Shown piece by piece: positions 9,106-16,763 of a stretch of 40,584 nt of DNA (its first letter is position 1; each line of letters starts with the position of its first letter). The stretch covers positions 1-40,584 of the forward strand of contig SPJM01000189.1 in assembly GCA_006844585.1 (NCBI GenBank). The letters are read 5' to 3'. The notes beneath the pieces are model-generated. The model was not told the origin of the DNA, searched no databases, and worked only from the letters and a program-made list of their open reading frames with translations. The DNA is from Methylococcaceae bacterium (GTDB lineage Bacteria > Pseudomonadota > Gammaproteobacteria > Methylococcales > Methylomonadaceae). Both the position numbers and the translations under genes were made by a program.

Positions 9106-9136
9106 AATAGTCCGGTTAACGGTTAACCGGACTATT
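9106..9136 (-). terminator. Perfect hairpin terminator of the TauE/SafE gene
   Basis: A 15-bp perfect inverted repeat (aatagtccggttaac, one-base centre, gttaaccggactatt). Read leftward it is followed by a T-run, as expected for an intrinsic terminator of the minus-strand permease gene. The last codons and stop of that gene lie inside the hairpin. On the plus strand the T-run is weak, so it may only partly terminate the lipoprotein transcript. Confidence 0.75.
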
Positions 9137-10024
9137 CAACAAATCAAATTCAAGTAGATCAGAATCATTGATCAGCTTATGTAGCAACTTGCTCAATTCT
9201 TCAAACCATTCAAAAATCAACGCTTCAATATTGGTTTGTTGCAGCATTTTCAGCGCAACAATGTACAGCAATAGCGCAAAATAGCGTTTTAATTTATCAG
9301 CGGCAATTTTATGGGCGATTTTTGCCCCCAAAGGCGCGGTAAGTACGCTGCAACAAATGATGCCTGCAAATGCCGGTAAATAGATATACCCCAGGCTGTA
9401 TTCATGAATATGTGTTTTACCCCACCCTAGCCAGATGTAGCTGAACATACCGCTGACGGCGATAGGAAATCCGCATGCGCTGGAAGTACCAACTGCTTGT
9501 TTCATTTCAAAACGTTGTCCTAAGAGATAGGGCACGGTTAATGTGCCGCCGCCGATGCCCAGGATATTAGAAACCGCACCGATAATATTGCCGCTGAAGA
9601 AATCTAAAGCTTTATGTTTCCAATGGATAGCAAAGATCAGTTTAAATTGTGACAACATCGCGCTGGCGATATAAAACAGGTAAACAATAAATAACCAGCG
9701 GAGACTATTTTCAGCGATGTTTTCGGCGATTAATGCGCCGCCTACTGAACCGATGAGAATGCCTGAACTTAGTCGGAGTACTCGCGGCCAAATGATGGCG
9801 CGGCGTTGATGATGCGCATAGATTGAAGATAGGGAAGTGGGGATGATGGTTGCTAATGAGGTTGCAATGGCGGTAATCATAATCATATCAGCGTTAAAGT
9901 TTTGCCAAACCAAAACCCCGCTTAATAAAGGGACAATGATAATGCCGCCGCCCAGACCGAATAAACCGGCAAAGAACCCGGCCATAGCCCCTATCAACAA
10001 GCTGCTTAAAAAAATTGTCAGCAT
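9116..10024 (-). CDS. TauE/SafE-family sulfite/anion export permease
   Basis: Inner-membrane permease of the TSUP (TauE/SafE) family, 302 aa, about eight or nine helices. The two family repeats are visible as GFFAGLFGLGGGIIIVPLL near the N-terminus and NILGIGGGTLTVPYL near residue 155. It is longer than usual at the C-terminus, with a charged tail that runs into the terminator hairpin. The family includes exporters of sulfite, sulfoacetate and other anions; the substrate is not evident. It is divergent from cca and has no obvious partner gene. Confidence 0.88.
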   Translation of the reverse strand: MLTIFLSSLLIGAMAGFFAGLFGLGGGIIIVPLLSGVLVWQNFNADMIMITAIATSLATIIPTSLSSIYAHHQRRAIIWPRVLRLSSGILIGSVGGALIAENIAENSLRWLFIVYLFYIASAMLSQFKLIFAIHWKHKALDFFSGNIIGAVSNILGIGGGTLTVPYLLGQRFEMKQAVGTSSACGFPIAVSGMFSYIWLGWGKTHIHEYSLGYIYLPAFAGIICCSVLTAPLGAKIAHKIAADKLKRYFALLLYIVALKMLQQTNIEALIFEWFEELSKLLHKLINDSDLLEFDLLNSPVNR

Positions 10025-10164
10025 GGAAATTCTGAATAAGTTTGAGGGTGTATAGCGCCAATAGTTTGCAGATGCGCTATGTTAGTATTAGAAGGGGGGT
10101 GAAAGATGAGTATTGAATTCATGTCATTTATACTATGTTGTTTCCGGGTAAAAAGGAATGAGCG

Positions 10165-11406
10165 ATGAAAAAATATATTGTCGGCGGCGCTGTGCGTGAT
10201 CAATTATTGGGCTATCCGGTACTGGATCGCGATTGGGTGGTGATCGGCGAATCACCGGAATCTATGTTGGCGCGCGGCTATCGCGCAGTCGGCAAAGACT
10301 TTCCTGTTTTTTTGCATCCGGATACCCATGAAGAACATGCTTTGGCTAGAACTGAGCGTAAAGTTGCGCCGGGTTATAAAGGGTTTATCTTTAATGCATC
10401 TTCAGATGTGAGTTTGGAAGAGGATCTAATCCGTCGTGATTTAACCATCAACGCCATAGCGATGGATGAGAAGGGTCGCATTGTCGACCCATATCAAGGG
10501 CAAGCAGATTTACAAAATAAAATATTCAGGCATGTTTCAGAAGCTTTTGCTGAAGACCCTGTGCGGATTCTCAGGGTTGCCCGCTTTGCTGCCCGTTATG
10601 CGCATTTAGGTTTCCGTCTGGCGGATGAAACCCGTGAATTAATGATCCAAATGACCCAAGCAGGGGAAACCCGACATTTGGTTGCCGAGCGGGTATGGGC
10701 TGAATTGTATAAGGCCTTGGGAGAAAGACAGCCAGCGGCTTTTTTCAATACCTTAAGAGAATGCAGGGCATTAAGCGACATTTTTCCTGAAATAGAAGCC
10801 TTATTCGGCATACCGCAGCCTGAACAACACCATCCTGAAATTGATACTGGCGTTCATTGCTTAATGGTTTTGGAGCAGGCCGCATTATTGACGGACAAGC
10901 CGGAGGTCAGGCTGGCTGCACTATTGCACGATTTAGGAAAAGCTAAAACCCCCCCGGAGGACTGGCCGAGGCATCATGGGCATGAGACCTTGGGCTTGCC
11001 GGTTTTGGAGGAATTTTGTAGACGATTGCGGGCGCCGAAAGCTTTTTTTCAGCTCAACCGCTTAGTGATGCGTTATCACACTCATTGCCATCGGATTTAT
11101 GAATTAAGGGCGGCAAAGGTGGTGGATATATTGCAGGAATTAGGCGCTTATAAAAATTCCGAAAATTTACAAAACTTTTTGCTGGCTTGTGAAGCGGATA
11201 TGAAGGGCCGAACCGGCTTTGAACAACGAGATTATCCTCAGGCGGCGTTTTTGCTTGGCGCTGCACAAGCGGCTAATGCCGTGGATATAGCTGAGATTGT
11301 CAGCAATAAAAATTTAAGCGGCGCAAAAATAGGCGAGGCTATTAGACAGCAGCGTATCGCTGCGGTCAAACGCTATATCGGAATGAATGCAGTAGCGACG
11401 GCCTGA
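10165..11406 (+). CDS. cca: CCA-adding multifunctional tRNA nucleotidyltransferase
   Basis: Builds and repairs the 3' CCA end of tRNAs; 413 aa, the length of the bacterial multifunctional form. The class II nucleotidyltransferase head has YIVGGAVRDQLLG and the metal-binding DRDW pair, then RRDLTINAIAMD and the neck region DPVRILRVARFAARY. The C-terminal HD phosphohydrolase domain is present (LAALLHDLGK, HHGHE), as in E. coli Cca. The start is set by AAAGGAA seven bases upstream of the ATG. Its last 34 bases overlap the convergent lipoprotein gene. Confidence 0.95.
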   Translation: MKKYIVGGAVRDQLLGYPVLDRDWVVIGESPESMLARGYRAVGKDFPVFLHPDTHEEHALARTERKVAPGYKGFIFNASSDVSLEEDLIRRDLTINAIAMDEKGRIVDPYQGQADLQNKIFRHVSEAFAEDPVRILRVARFAARYAHLGFRLADETRELMIQMTQAGETRHLVAERVWAELYKALGERQPAAFFNTLRECRALSDIFPEIEALFGIPQPEQHHPEIDTGVHCLMVLEQAALLTDKPEVRLAALLHDLGKAKTPPEDWPRHHGHETLGLPVLEEFCRRLRAPKAFFQLNRLVMRYHTHCHRIYELRAAKVVDILQELGAYKNSENLQNFLLACEADMKGRTGFEQRDYPQAAFLLGAAQAANAVDIAEIVSNKNLSGAKIGEAIRQQRIAAVKRYIGMNAVATA

Positions 11407-12056
11407 ATCACGTTTTTGATTTGTCGATGGGTTCTATCCGCCATGATTTGGGCGATAAGATCCTGAGCGTTGATCATTTTTCCGAACAATCTTTCAAAAC
11501 TATAATTGATTTCATCATTGCCTACGCCGCTGAGTAAAAACAGTTCGCCATGTGAATTGAATTTGGTTCTCAACAGCCAGGAAGCGACTTCAATATTTCG
11601 AGCGCTGTCATAGAGTTTTTGCGCCTCCAACATATTATGTAAATAAAAAGCGGTTTGTTCATTATAAGAAGCCAAAATCATGGTGTTCATGCCGAGAATG
11701 AACGCTTTGACGCGATCGCCGGTAAAAGTTTCATCAAAGGTTAAACGAATACAATCTATGCTGCTGTGTCCGTTCACCTTGGAAAAGGGATTTGTTTCCA
11801 GTTCGGCAATTGCCGCTTCTAAAGAATCATGATCTTTTTTCCATTCAGCCGGGTTTCTTTTATATAGCTTTTCAGCCAACAAATTTAATGTTTTAAAGAC
11901 TGATCGTTGATGGGTCTCAGAGATCAGGTCTATATCATTTTTTACCACTGAAGCAACTTCAAAGTCGCGGGCTTTGATGTCCGGGCTGCTGGTGCAAGCG
12001 CTAAACAAGGGGAGCAATAACAGAAAGCAAAAACGATGAAAAATAGGGGATTTCAT
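11373..12056 (-). CDS. Predicted lipoprotein of unknown function
   Basis: A 227-residue exported protein with a signal peptide ending in the lipobox LFSAC (lipidated Cys21), so it is probably anchored in the outer membrane. The mature part is mainly helical, with segments such as LLAEKLYKRNPAEWKK, VKAFILGMNTMILASYNE and LLSGVGNDEINYSFERLF. Proteins of this kind are scattered in gammaproteobacteria, and I recognise no function. The 3' end overlaps the convergent cca gene by 34 bases. The gene is divergent from yajQ. Confidence 0.75.
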   Translation of the reverse strand: MKSPIFHRFCFLLLLPLFSACTSSPDIKARDFEVASVVKNDIDLISETHQRSVFKTLNLLAEKLYKRNPAEWKKDHDSLEAAIAELETNPFSKVNGHSSIDCIRLTFDETFTGDRVKAFILGMNTMILASYNEQTAFYLHNMLEAQKLYDSARNIEVASWLLRTKFNSHGELFLLSGVGNDEINYSFERLFGKMINAQDLIAQIMADRTHRQIKNVIQAVATAFIPI

Positions 12057-12189
12057 TGAAAACCAAAATAAGGATTGAAAAAAGCGGATAACGAAATTAT
12101 AGTTTATTCAATATTTCTTAACTGTGAATTTTAATGCGCTTGAACAGCCATTGAAATCTTTTTTATTTTTTTACCAGGAAGTAAGCGTA

Positions 12190-12672
12190 ATGCCATCATT
12201 TGATATAGTCTCCGAATTCGATAGTCATGAAGTCACTAATGCCGTGGACCAGGCCAATCGCGAGGTCGGCAATCGTTTTGATTTTAAAGGCTCTGATGCC
12301 GAATTTGTATATCAGGAGGAAAGTATTGTAATGAAAGCGGAGTCCGCTTTTCAATTACAACAAATGCTGCCGATTTTATATTCAAAAATGACCAAACGAG
12401 GCATCGATATCGGTTGCATGGAAAGCGGCAACGTAGAAACGGCGGGAAAAGGCGCTCAACAATCCATAGACTTAAAACAGGGCTTGGATACGCCCACCGC
12501 CAAGAAAATCGTCAAAATGATAAAAGACAAAAAAATGAAAGTGCAAGCTTCCATTCAGGGCGAAAAAGTGAGGGTGACCGGGAAAAAACGCGATGATTTA
12601 CAACAAGTCATTCAAATGCTAAAGGAGGAAGATGTCGGTCAGCCTTTGCAGTTTGATAATTTTCGAGATTGA
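12190..12672 (+). CDS. yajQ: YajQ family nucleotide-binding protein (UPF0234)
   Basis: Cytosolic protein of 160 aa with the two-domain ferredoxin-like YajQ/DUF520 fold; some members bind cyclic di-GMP and others have been linked to RNA or tRNA binding. The start at 12190 (MPSFDIVSEFD) matches the family's invariant N-terminus and has AGGA upstream; an in-frame ATG at 12124 adds 22 residues without family similarity. Typical segments are NRFDFKGSDAEF, KQGLDTPTAKKIVKMIKD, KVQASIQGEKVRVTGKKRDDLQ and the terminal PLQFDNFRD. No operon partner is evident. Confidence 0.95.
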   Translation: MPSFDIVSEFDSHEVTNAVDQANREVGNRFDFKGSDAEFVYQEESIVMKAESAFQLQQMLPILYSKMTKRGIDIGCMESGNVETAGKGAQQSIDLKQGLDTPTAKKIVKMIKDKKMKVQASIQGEKVRVTGKKRDDLQQVIQMLKEEDVGQPLQFDNFRD

Positions 12673-12762
12673 TGACTGAGTTTTTGTTTCCTGTAGAGAA
12701 ATGCGCGGCGTATTAGACGACAAACAATAGCTGAATCGCCGACACGGCGCGATATTTTGGCG

Positions 12763-12789
12763 AAAAAAAAGGCGGACAACAGTCCGCCT
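12763..12789 (-). terminator. Intrinsic terminator of the tandem-repeat protein gene
   Basis: An 8-bp perfect stem (aggcggac / gtccgcct) with a four-base loop, followed on the minus strand by a run of eight T. It lies 46 bases downstream of the stop of the minus-strand gene at 12836. Confidence 0.85.
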
Positions 12790-12835
12790 GAAGGGAGTAG
12801 AGCAGTAGAATGAAATCTTAAAAAAGAGTAACGCT

Positions 12836-13234
12836 TTATTCAACCGTAATGGATCCGGTTGCTGCAGTGTTTTTATAGCCTTTGGCCACTGTAGTATTGC
12901 GTTTGTTGACCGATTGGTTAACGACCACTGATTTTTTGATTTTTGAATCGCGCACGGCTACCGAGCCGGTGGTGGCGATGTTTTTCTTGCCGAAGGCCAT
13001 CGTATTATTGCCTTTGTTGACCGATTGGTTAACGATCACTGATTTTTTCACTTTGGCGTCTTTCAAATTGATCGAACCGGTGCTGGCTAAATTGTGTTTA
13101 CCTTTTGCTATCGTCGCATTGGCTTTGTTTACCGATTGATTGACCAGAACCGATTTTTTAACGGTAGACTGGGCATGAGCGGAAGTAGCGAAAGCAGCGG
13201 CTAAAATGATGGTTGCAGTCGTTAAAGTTTTCAT
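12836..13234 (-). CDS. Small secreted protein of three 37-residue repeats
   Basis: A 132-residue exported protein. Residues 1-21 are a clean signal peptide (LAAAFATSAHA). The rest is three tandem units at residues 25-61, 62-98 and 99-132, the last slightly short. Each follows the pattern KKSVxVNQSVNKxNxTxAxGxxNxAxTGS and ends in a charged link. The DNA period is 111 bp and the copies are still alike, for example gattggttaacga in two of them. The alternating beta-prone residues with regularly spaced Asn, Gln and Gly suggest a stacked beta fold, loosely like curlin repeats, but the Gln/Asn spacing is not that of CsgA. The gene has its own terminator and no operon partner. Function is unknown; a structural or surface role is a guess. 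Confidence 0.8.
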   Translation of the reverse strand: MKTLTTATIILAAAFATSAHAQSTVKKSVLVNQSVNKANATIAKGKHNLASTGSINLKDAKVKKSVIVNQSVNKGNNTMAFGKKNIATTGSVAVRDSKIKKSVVVNQSVNKRNTTVAKGYKNTAATGSITVE

Positions 13235-13271
13235 GATGTTTTCCTCTGGGCTGTTTGAAAAAGTAAGTTTC

Positions 13272-13375
13272 TTAACCCAGCTTTCGAAACGTACTCAATA
13301 GCACAATATTGATTATGCAATGGCATCTATTCAATACTGCGTTGTGCATAAATTCAAAATCGAAGGCTGGGTTAA
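13272..13375. repeat. 104-bp intergenic inverted-repeat element
   Basis: Sixteen-base arms, ttaacccagctttcga (13272-13287) and tcgaaggctgggttaa (13360-13375), pair at 15 of 16 positions. The interior also carries partly complementary strands (gcacaatattga and tcaatactgcgttgtgc). It sits upstream of the tandem-repeat protein gene. It could be a MITE-like element or a structured leader or regulatory RNA; no transposase is nearby. Confidence 0.6.
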
Positions 13376-13463
13376 AACTTGGGTCTAGTTTACAAACCCA
13401 ACTGAAAAACAGATGTAATCGGAGAACCTTGTTTTTGTGATTTATTCACCGATATTGAAAAGC

Positions 13464-13693
13464 TTAAAATAGCGGCAAATCATCGATAATTGATGCTGGA
13501 GAGTCTTTTTTATAGTCGACTAACTGTTCCTTAACCGCCCAACAAATAGTCCGTGCTGTTTTTCGATTAATTCCCCCAACATGCAATAATCTCCTAACGG
13601 CAATTGGGCAATATGGATTGTTGCATCGGTGTTATCTTGTAAATACGCTGCTACGCCGGATTTCAGCTCACGGTGGTCAACTACTATTTGCAT
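13464..13693 (-). pseudogene. Internally deleted ERCC4-type nuclease gene
   Basis: The N-terminal frame (MQIVVDHRELKSGV, then IHIAQLPLGDYCMLGELIE) is the start of an ERCC4-domain nuclease: the DxRE motif and the (L)PxGDY strand are clear. It stops after only about 57 residues. At the ELIEK point the next reading frame takes over and reads KTARTICWAVKEQLVDY, ending SIIDDLPLF with a stop at 13464. That resembles the C-terminal HhH end of the same family (KTAxxIxWAVxE). The catalytic ERKT region through the middle of the protein is missing, so this is an internal deletion with a frameshift. An ATG at 13717, next to the stop of the upstream permease gene, could also start the frame. Confidence 0.65.
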
Positions 13694-13717
13694 GTTACTG
13701 TTAAGGCCAGAAGACAT

Positions 13718-15271
13718 TCATTCATTTTTAACACAAAGCCATTTAGCGCTGATAAAAACCATGCCCATTAGGCCATACGCCCATACAAAATCCCAAGCGG
13801 GCTTCAGCGCCAGACTGGTGTCGGCAGGCGTCCATTGATAAGCATGTATCAAGCCGGTCATCGACAATAAGGCGGCGGCAAAGCTCCAAACAGCGGCAAT
13901 GATAAATTGCTTTTCGATAATGGCGACGGTAATGGCGGCCAAGATCATGGCGCTGAATATAAATCCTTGCTCCAATGCAAATGCGCCGTCTATCCAAATA
14001 TCAGCTTGTTGAAAATTGGCGATTAAGCGCTCAGAGAACGGCGGCATGGGATTGTTGCCGTAATCGGCGGCTCGCAAGCCGCTTTTGGCCATAAATGCGC
14101 CCCAGGCGGCAATGCCCGGTAATAGCCCCATCACCACAGCAGGCGCATGGGAGCGGGGCGTGGCTTGAAAAGCCTGGGCTGAAATAACGATGCCTATCCA
14201 TAATACAATCGCCATGCCGGCATCAATAGGCACCGCCCAGACAATATAGGATAAGGCGCCGATAAAACAGATAACGCTGATAAATAGACCATTCAGTATC
14301 GAATACCCGGCGCGCGCGCCCATTGCTTTCCAGCCGGGGTGACCGATGTAAATAGTGGTAGGGAAACAAGAGCCGAACAGGCTTGCCAATAATGTGCCGA
14401 TGCCGTTTACCGCCAAAGACGAGCGGGTAGGAAAATAGTCGCCTGAAGCTTCAGCGGATTCAATATTTTGTAAAGAACCGATCACGTTGAACAAGCCCAT
14501 GGGTATGATGATCGATAAATACGTTAGGCTTTGCGGTGAGTTGAGTATCGACCATAAATCAGTGATAGCCGGAATGGGGAAATAGATGGTTAGCGGAGTA
14601 TTTGGAGTTGCGCCCACCGGCGCAATGCCTTGCAGCCAGGCGATAATCATGCCCAGGGTGACGGCAACCAGGCCGCCGGGGATGTTGCCGCGAAATCGTA
14701 CTTTGCCGAAATAAACTAATAATATTACCGCCAAAGTAACCAGACCGACAATCGGATGAGCGTATGTGCGAAACAGAAAGCCTAATGAAATAAACGTTAA
14801 CGCGATGCCTGACAGAGTCGCCAGCAATGCCGCTCGCGGAGTCGCTTTACGCAGTCTTTCGGCGACAAAAGCGCCGCAAAATTCGATTAAGCCGGAACCG
14901 AAACAGGCCAGTAAACCGGCTTGCCAGGCGATTTTACCGGGATCCTCGGCGCCGGAAGCTTCGGCAATCAGTTTTGCCGGTAGCATCACCAGGAAAATAT
15001 AGGCGAATAAAGAAACCGTGTTGATGCCGTAAGGTAGCGCGCAAATATCATTTCGGCCTGTTTCAGCGGCCAACTTTTTGGCTTGATAAGCGTAATAAAG
15101 ATTGCCGAATAATAAAGAAACTGCCGCGCCGGGTAAAATATGCTGATAAATAAGCACGTCGGAAAACCCTAATACATATTGACATAAGCCGACGATTACC
15201 AATAATTGCACCAGATTATCCAGCGACAAACCGAAAAAACCGTCTATATCACCGCGTACTATCCAAGGCAT
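13718..15271 (-). CDS. NCS2-type xanthine/uracil-like permease
   Basis: Polytopic inner-membrane transporter of 517 aa with about 12-14 hydrophobic segments. The layout resembles the nucleobase-cation symporter 2 (xanthine/uracil permease) superfamily: an N-terminal GFFGLSLDNLVQLLVIVGL, an alternating small-residue stretch ICALPYGINTVS, and SLAVNGIGTLLASLFGSCFPTTIYIGHPGWKAMGARAGYS, which resembles the substrate-binding TM8 region. The substrate cannot be assigned. The stop is directly followed by the ATG of the decayed ERCC4 frame, so that gene was probably once co-transcribed with it. Confidence 0.82.
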   Translation of the reverse strand: MPWIVRGDIDGFFGLSLDNLVQLLVIVGLCQYVLGFSDVLIYQHILPGAAVSLLFGNLYYAYQAKKLAAETGRNDICALPYGINTVSLFAYIFLVMLPAKLIAEASGAEDPGKIAWQAGLLACFGSGLIEFCGAFVAERLRKATPRAALLATLSGIALTFISLGFLFRTYAHPIVGLVTLAVILLVYFGKVRFRGNIPGGLVAVTLGMIIAWLQGIAPVGATPNTPLTIYFPIPAITDLWSILNSPQSLTYLSIIIPMGLFNVIGSLQNIESAEASGDYFPTRSSLAVNGIGTLLASLFGSCFPTTIYIGHPGWKAMGARAGYSILNGLFISVICFIGALSYIVWAVPIDAGMAIVLWIGIVISAQAFQATPRSHAPAVVMGLLPGIAAWGAFMAKSGLRAADYGNNPMPPFSERLIANFQQADIWIDGAFALEQGFIFSAMILAAITVAIIEKQFIIAAVWSFAAALLSMTGLIHAYQWTPADTSLALKPAWDFVWAYGLMGMVFISAKWLCVKNE

Positions 15272-15529
15272 TGCGTTTATTCCTGATTTGAAGTCGTTGT
15301 AATCATAACAAACTCAACAGATCGGTTTCATTATTACATTATTGACTCTCGTGAGGGTATGGTGAGCTTCTTATAAAAAACTATGTTAAATAACGCATTA
15401 AGATAAAGGCAAATACCATGTTTTATGCATGGTTATGATTTGTTGTAAATAAACTTCTTATATATCAATTAGATATATTGTGGCATTGAATATGCACATA
15501 ATGTTGAAATAATTTATTTCATATTGGTG
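15272..15529. other. Divergent intergenic region before the copper cluster
   Basis: About 260 AT-rich bases between the leftward permease and the rightward small membrane protein gene. It must carry promoters for both directions, and several TATATT-like strings occur (for example near 15470). No confident promoter, RNA or repeat was identified, and no open frame of note. Confidence 0.4.
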
Positions 15530-15778
15530 ATGAAAATGGCTCAAGAATTAATTACAACAGCGGAACACAATGATCAGGGTGAAACAGCCGCGTTGATAAT
15601 GGGAACGGGATTAGCTGTAGCTTCAATGATTATTGTGCCGGCGGTGGCGATGCGTTTGGGCTTAAGCGCCAGTTTGACCGGCGCATTAAGAATCGCCCTA
15701 ATGAAAGCCTCTTCCAGAGCCAGCCGGGGAGCTAACGATGATTCCGCAGCCGGTTCGGCTGAATATAGTTGCCACTAA
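15530..15778 (+). CDS. Small hydrophobic membrane protein
   Basis: An 82-residue protein with one or two hydrophobic stretches (ALIMGTGLAVASMIIVPAVAMRLGL, then LTGALRIALM) after a polar N-terminus (ELITTAEHNDQGET). The C-terminus is short, polar and contains one Cys and one His (EYSCH). The start could be ATG 15530 or ATG 15536; neither has a strong ribosome-binding site. I do not recognise a family. It is the first gene of a rightward cluster of metal-related proteins, but a 200-base gap with a large inverted repeat separates it from the next gene, so its membership is uncertain. Confidence 0.6.
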   Translation: MKMAQELITTAEHNDQGETAALIMGTGLAVASMIIVPAVAMRLGLSASLTGALRIALMKASSRASRGANDDSAAGSAEYSCH

Positions 15779-15812
15779 TTTTCTCCAGTCTACCCCGTTA
15801 AACGCTAAAGCG

Positions 15813-15911
15813 AGTTGTAGAGTATTGATTTATCAGGCGATCGCACATGGAATTGCAGTCGCATTTAACCGTTTATTCACCGGTTTCCTGATGAATCAAT
15901 ACCCTACAACT
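15813..15911. repeat. 99-bp intergenic inverted-repeat element
   Basis: Twenty-five-base arms at 15813-15837 and 15887-15911 are complementary at 23 of 25 positions (agttgtagagtattgattt... against ...aatcaataccctacaact), enclosing about 49 bases. The inner part has its own small hairpin (aaccg / cggtt near 15867-15885). As RNA this would be a very stable stem; as DNA it looks MITE-like. It separates the small membrane protein gene from the Cys-rich protein gene. Confidence 0.7.
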
Positions 15912-15979
15912 TGTGCGCTCATGTATCAATAAGTTATCTTATATATTATAATTAACCCATTTAGAAAAAGATTGTAAAC

Positions 15980-16159
15980 ATGAGTGATACTAAAAACGTT
16001 TGCGACTTATGCGGTTTGGATATCGAAGTTTCCGGTTTTGAATTAAAGACCATTGAGGGCGGCAAAGCCTTTTGCTGCGAAGGATGCAAAGGTATTTTTC
16101 AAATGCTGCATGAAGATTCAATTGTAAAAGAGCAGACTTCATCTGAAAAAAGCGAATAA
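15980..16159 (+). CDS. Cys-rich metal-binding protein, like the P1B ATPase N-terminal domain
   Basis: A 59-residue protein read directly from the sequence (ATG at 15980, TAA at 16157-16159). It begins MSDTKNVCDLCGLDIEV and continues GGKAFCCEGCKGIFQML, giving Cys pairs CxxC near the N-terminus and CCxGC in the middle. This is the pattern of the putative metal-binding domain at the N-terminus of FixI/CcoI-type copper ATPases (CxxCG ... FCCxGC). Here it stands alone, upstream of a copper-type ATPase that lacks it. A role as a small metal chaperone or sensor is inferred. The ribosome-binding site is weak (AAAAG). Confidence 0.8.
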   Translation: MSDTKNVCDLCGLDIEVSGFELKTIEGGKAFCCEGCKGIFQMLHEDSIVKEQTSSEKSE

Positions 16160-16316
16160 CATTTTCCCCGTTCCTTCGTCTTAACTTTCAAAACACGGTC
16201 TTTCGGAATTGTTTTTCCGCCGGATTTCTGCTGGTTTGCTGATCACACATGACTTCTCATTAATTCTTTTGTTTTAGAATTGGCTAAATCGTTTTAATAT
16301 AAATAAGGAAAATATA

Positions 16317-16616
16317 ATGAAACATTCTCACGGCAATCAGGAGATGAATCATGGAGGTCAATCCATGGGTAAACAAGTTGCGATTGGTTCAGTGGCGACA
16401 GCCACAGTTAATACTGGAGGGAAACTCATGAAAAAAATTACGAAACACCCGGTTTTAGTTTTTGGTTTAGGCATGGTTGCCGGTTATATGGTTTATAAAT
16501 ACAGAAAAGAAATTATTGCCAGCGCCGGCAAAACGGTAGACGCCGGTAAGGATTTTGTCTTAAACCAAAAAGAAAACCTTGAAGACATAGTCGCAGAATC
16601 AAAAGAAGAGAATTAA
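16317..16616 (+). CDS. His/Met-tailed single-helix membrane protein
   Basis: A 99-residue protein. The N-terminus is rich in His, Met and Gly (MKHSHGNQEMNHGGQSM), a composition common in copper-binding tails. One membrane helix lies at about residues 44-60 (HPVLVFGLGMVAGYMVYKY), followed by a charged amphipathic C-terminus (KTVDAGKDFVLNQKENLEDIV). AAGGAA lies just upstream of the ATG. I recognise no named family. Position between the Cys-rich protein and the HMA_2-like protein suggests a part in the same metal-handling system. Confidence 0.72.
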   Translation: MKHSHGNQEMNHGGQSMGKQVAIGSVATATVNTGGKLMKKITKHPVLVFGLGMVAGYMVYKYRKEIIASAGKTVDAGKDFVLNQKENLEDIVAESKEEN

Positions 16617-16654
16617 ATAAGTTTTCTGTCTGTTGTTAGGAATAAAAATTGAAC

Positions 16655-16690
16655 AGGCGTTATCTGCTGGTGCGGGTTGCGCCTTTTTTA
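16655..16690 (+). terminator. Possible weak terminator or attenuator
   Basis: A short stem (aggcg at 16655-16659 with cgcct at 16680-16684) with a 20-base loop is followed by a T-run (tttttta). It lies after the His/Met-tailed gene and may partly separate it from the downstream HMA_2-like and ATPase genes. Confidence 0.4.
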
Positions 16691-16763
16691 TTTCATTCCC
16701 GTTTCTTAGGGACGTGCATAAAATTATTTTCACATTGCTTATCAATGGCAAAGCTGGGTTAAA

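Noticed and set aside
12882-13139. Plus-strand open frame across the tandem-repeat gene
   Set aside because: It is the mirror image of a repetitive coding sequence, with no ribosome-binding site and no independent support.
15740-15932. Open frame across the 15813-15911 inverted repeat
   Set aside because: It is explained by the inverted repeat, overlaps the preceding gene and has no recognisable protein features.
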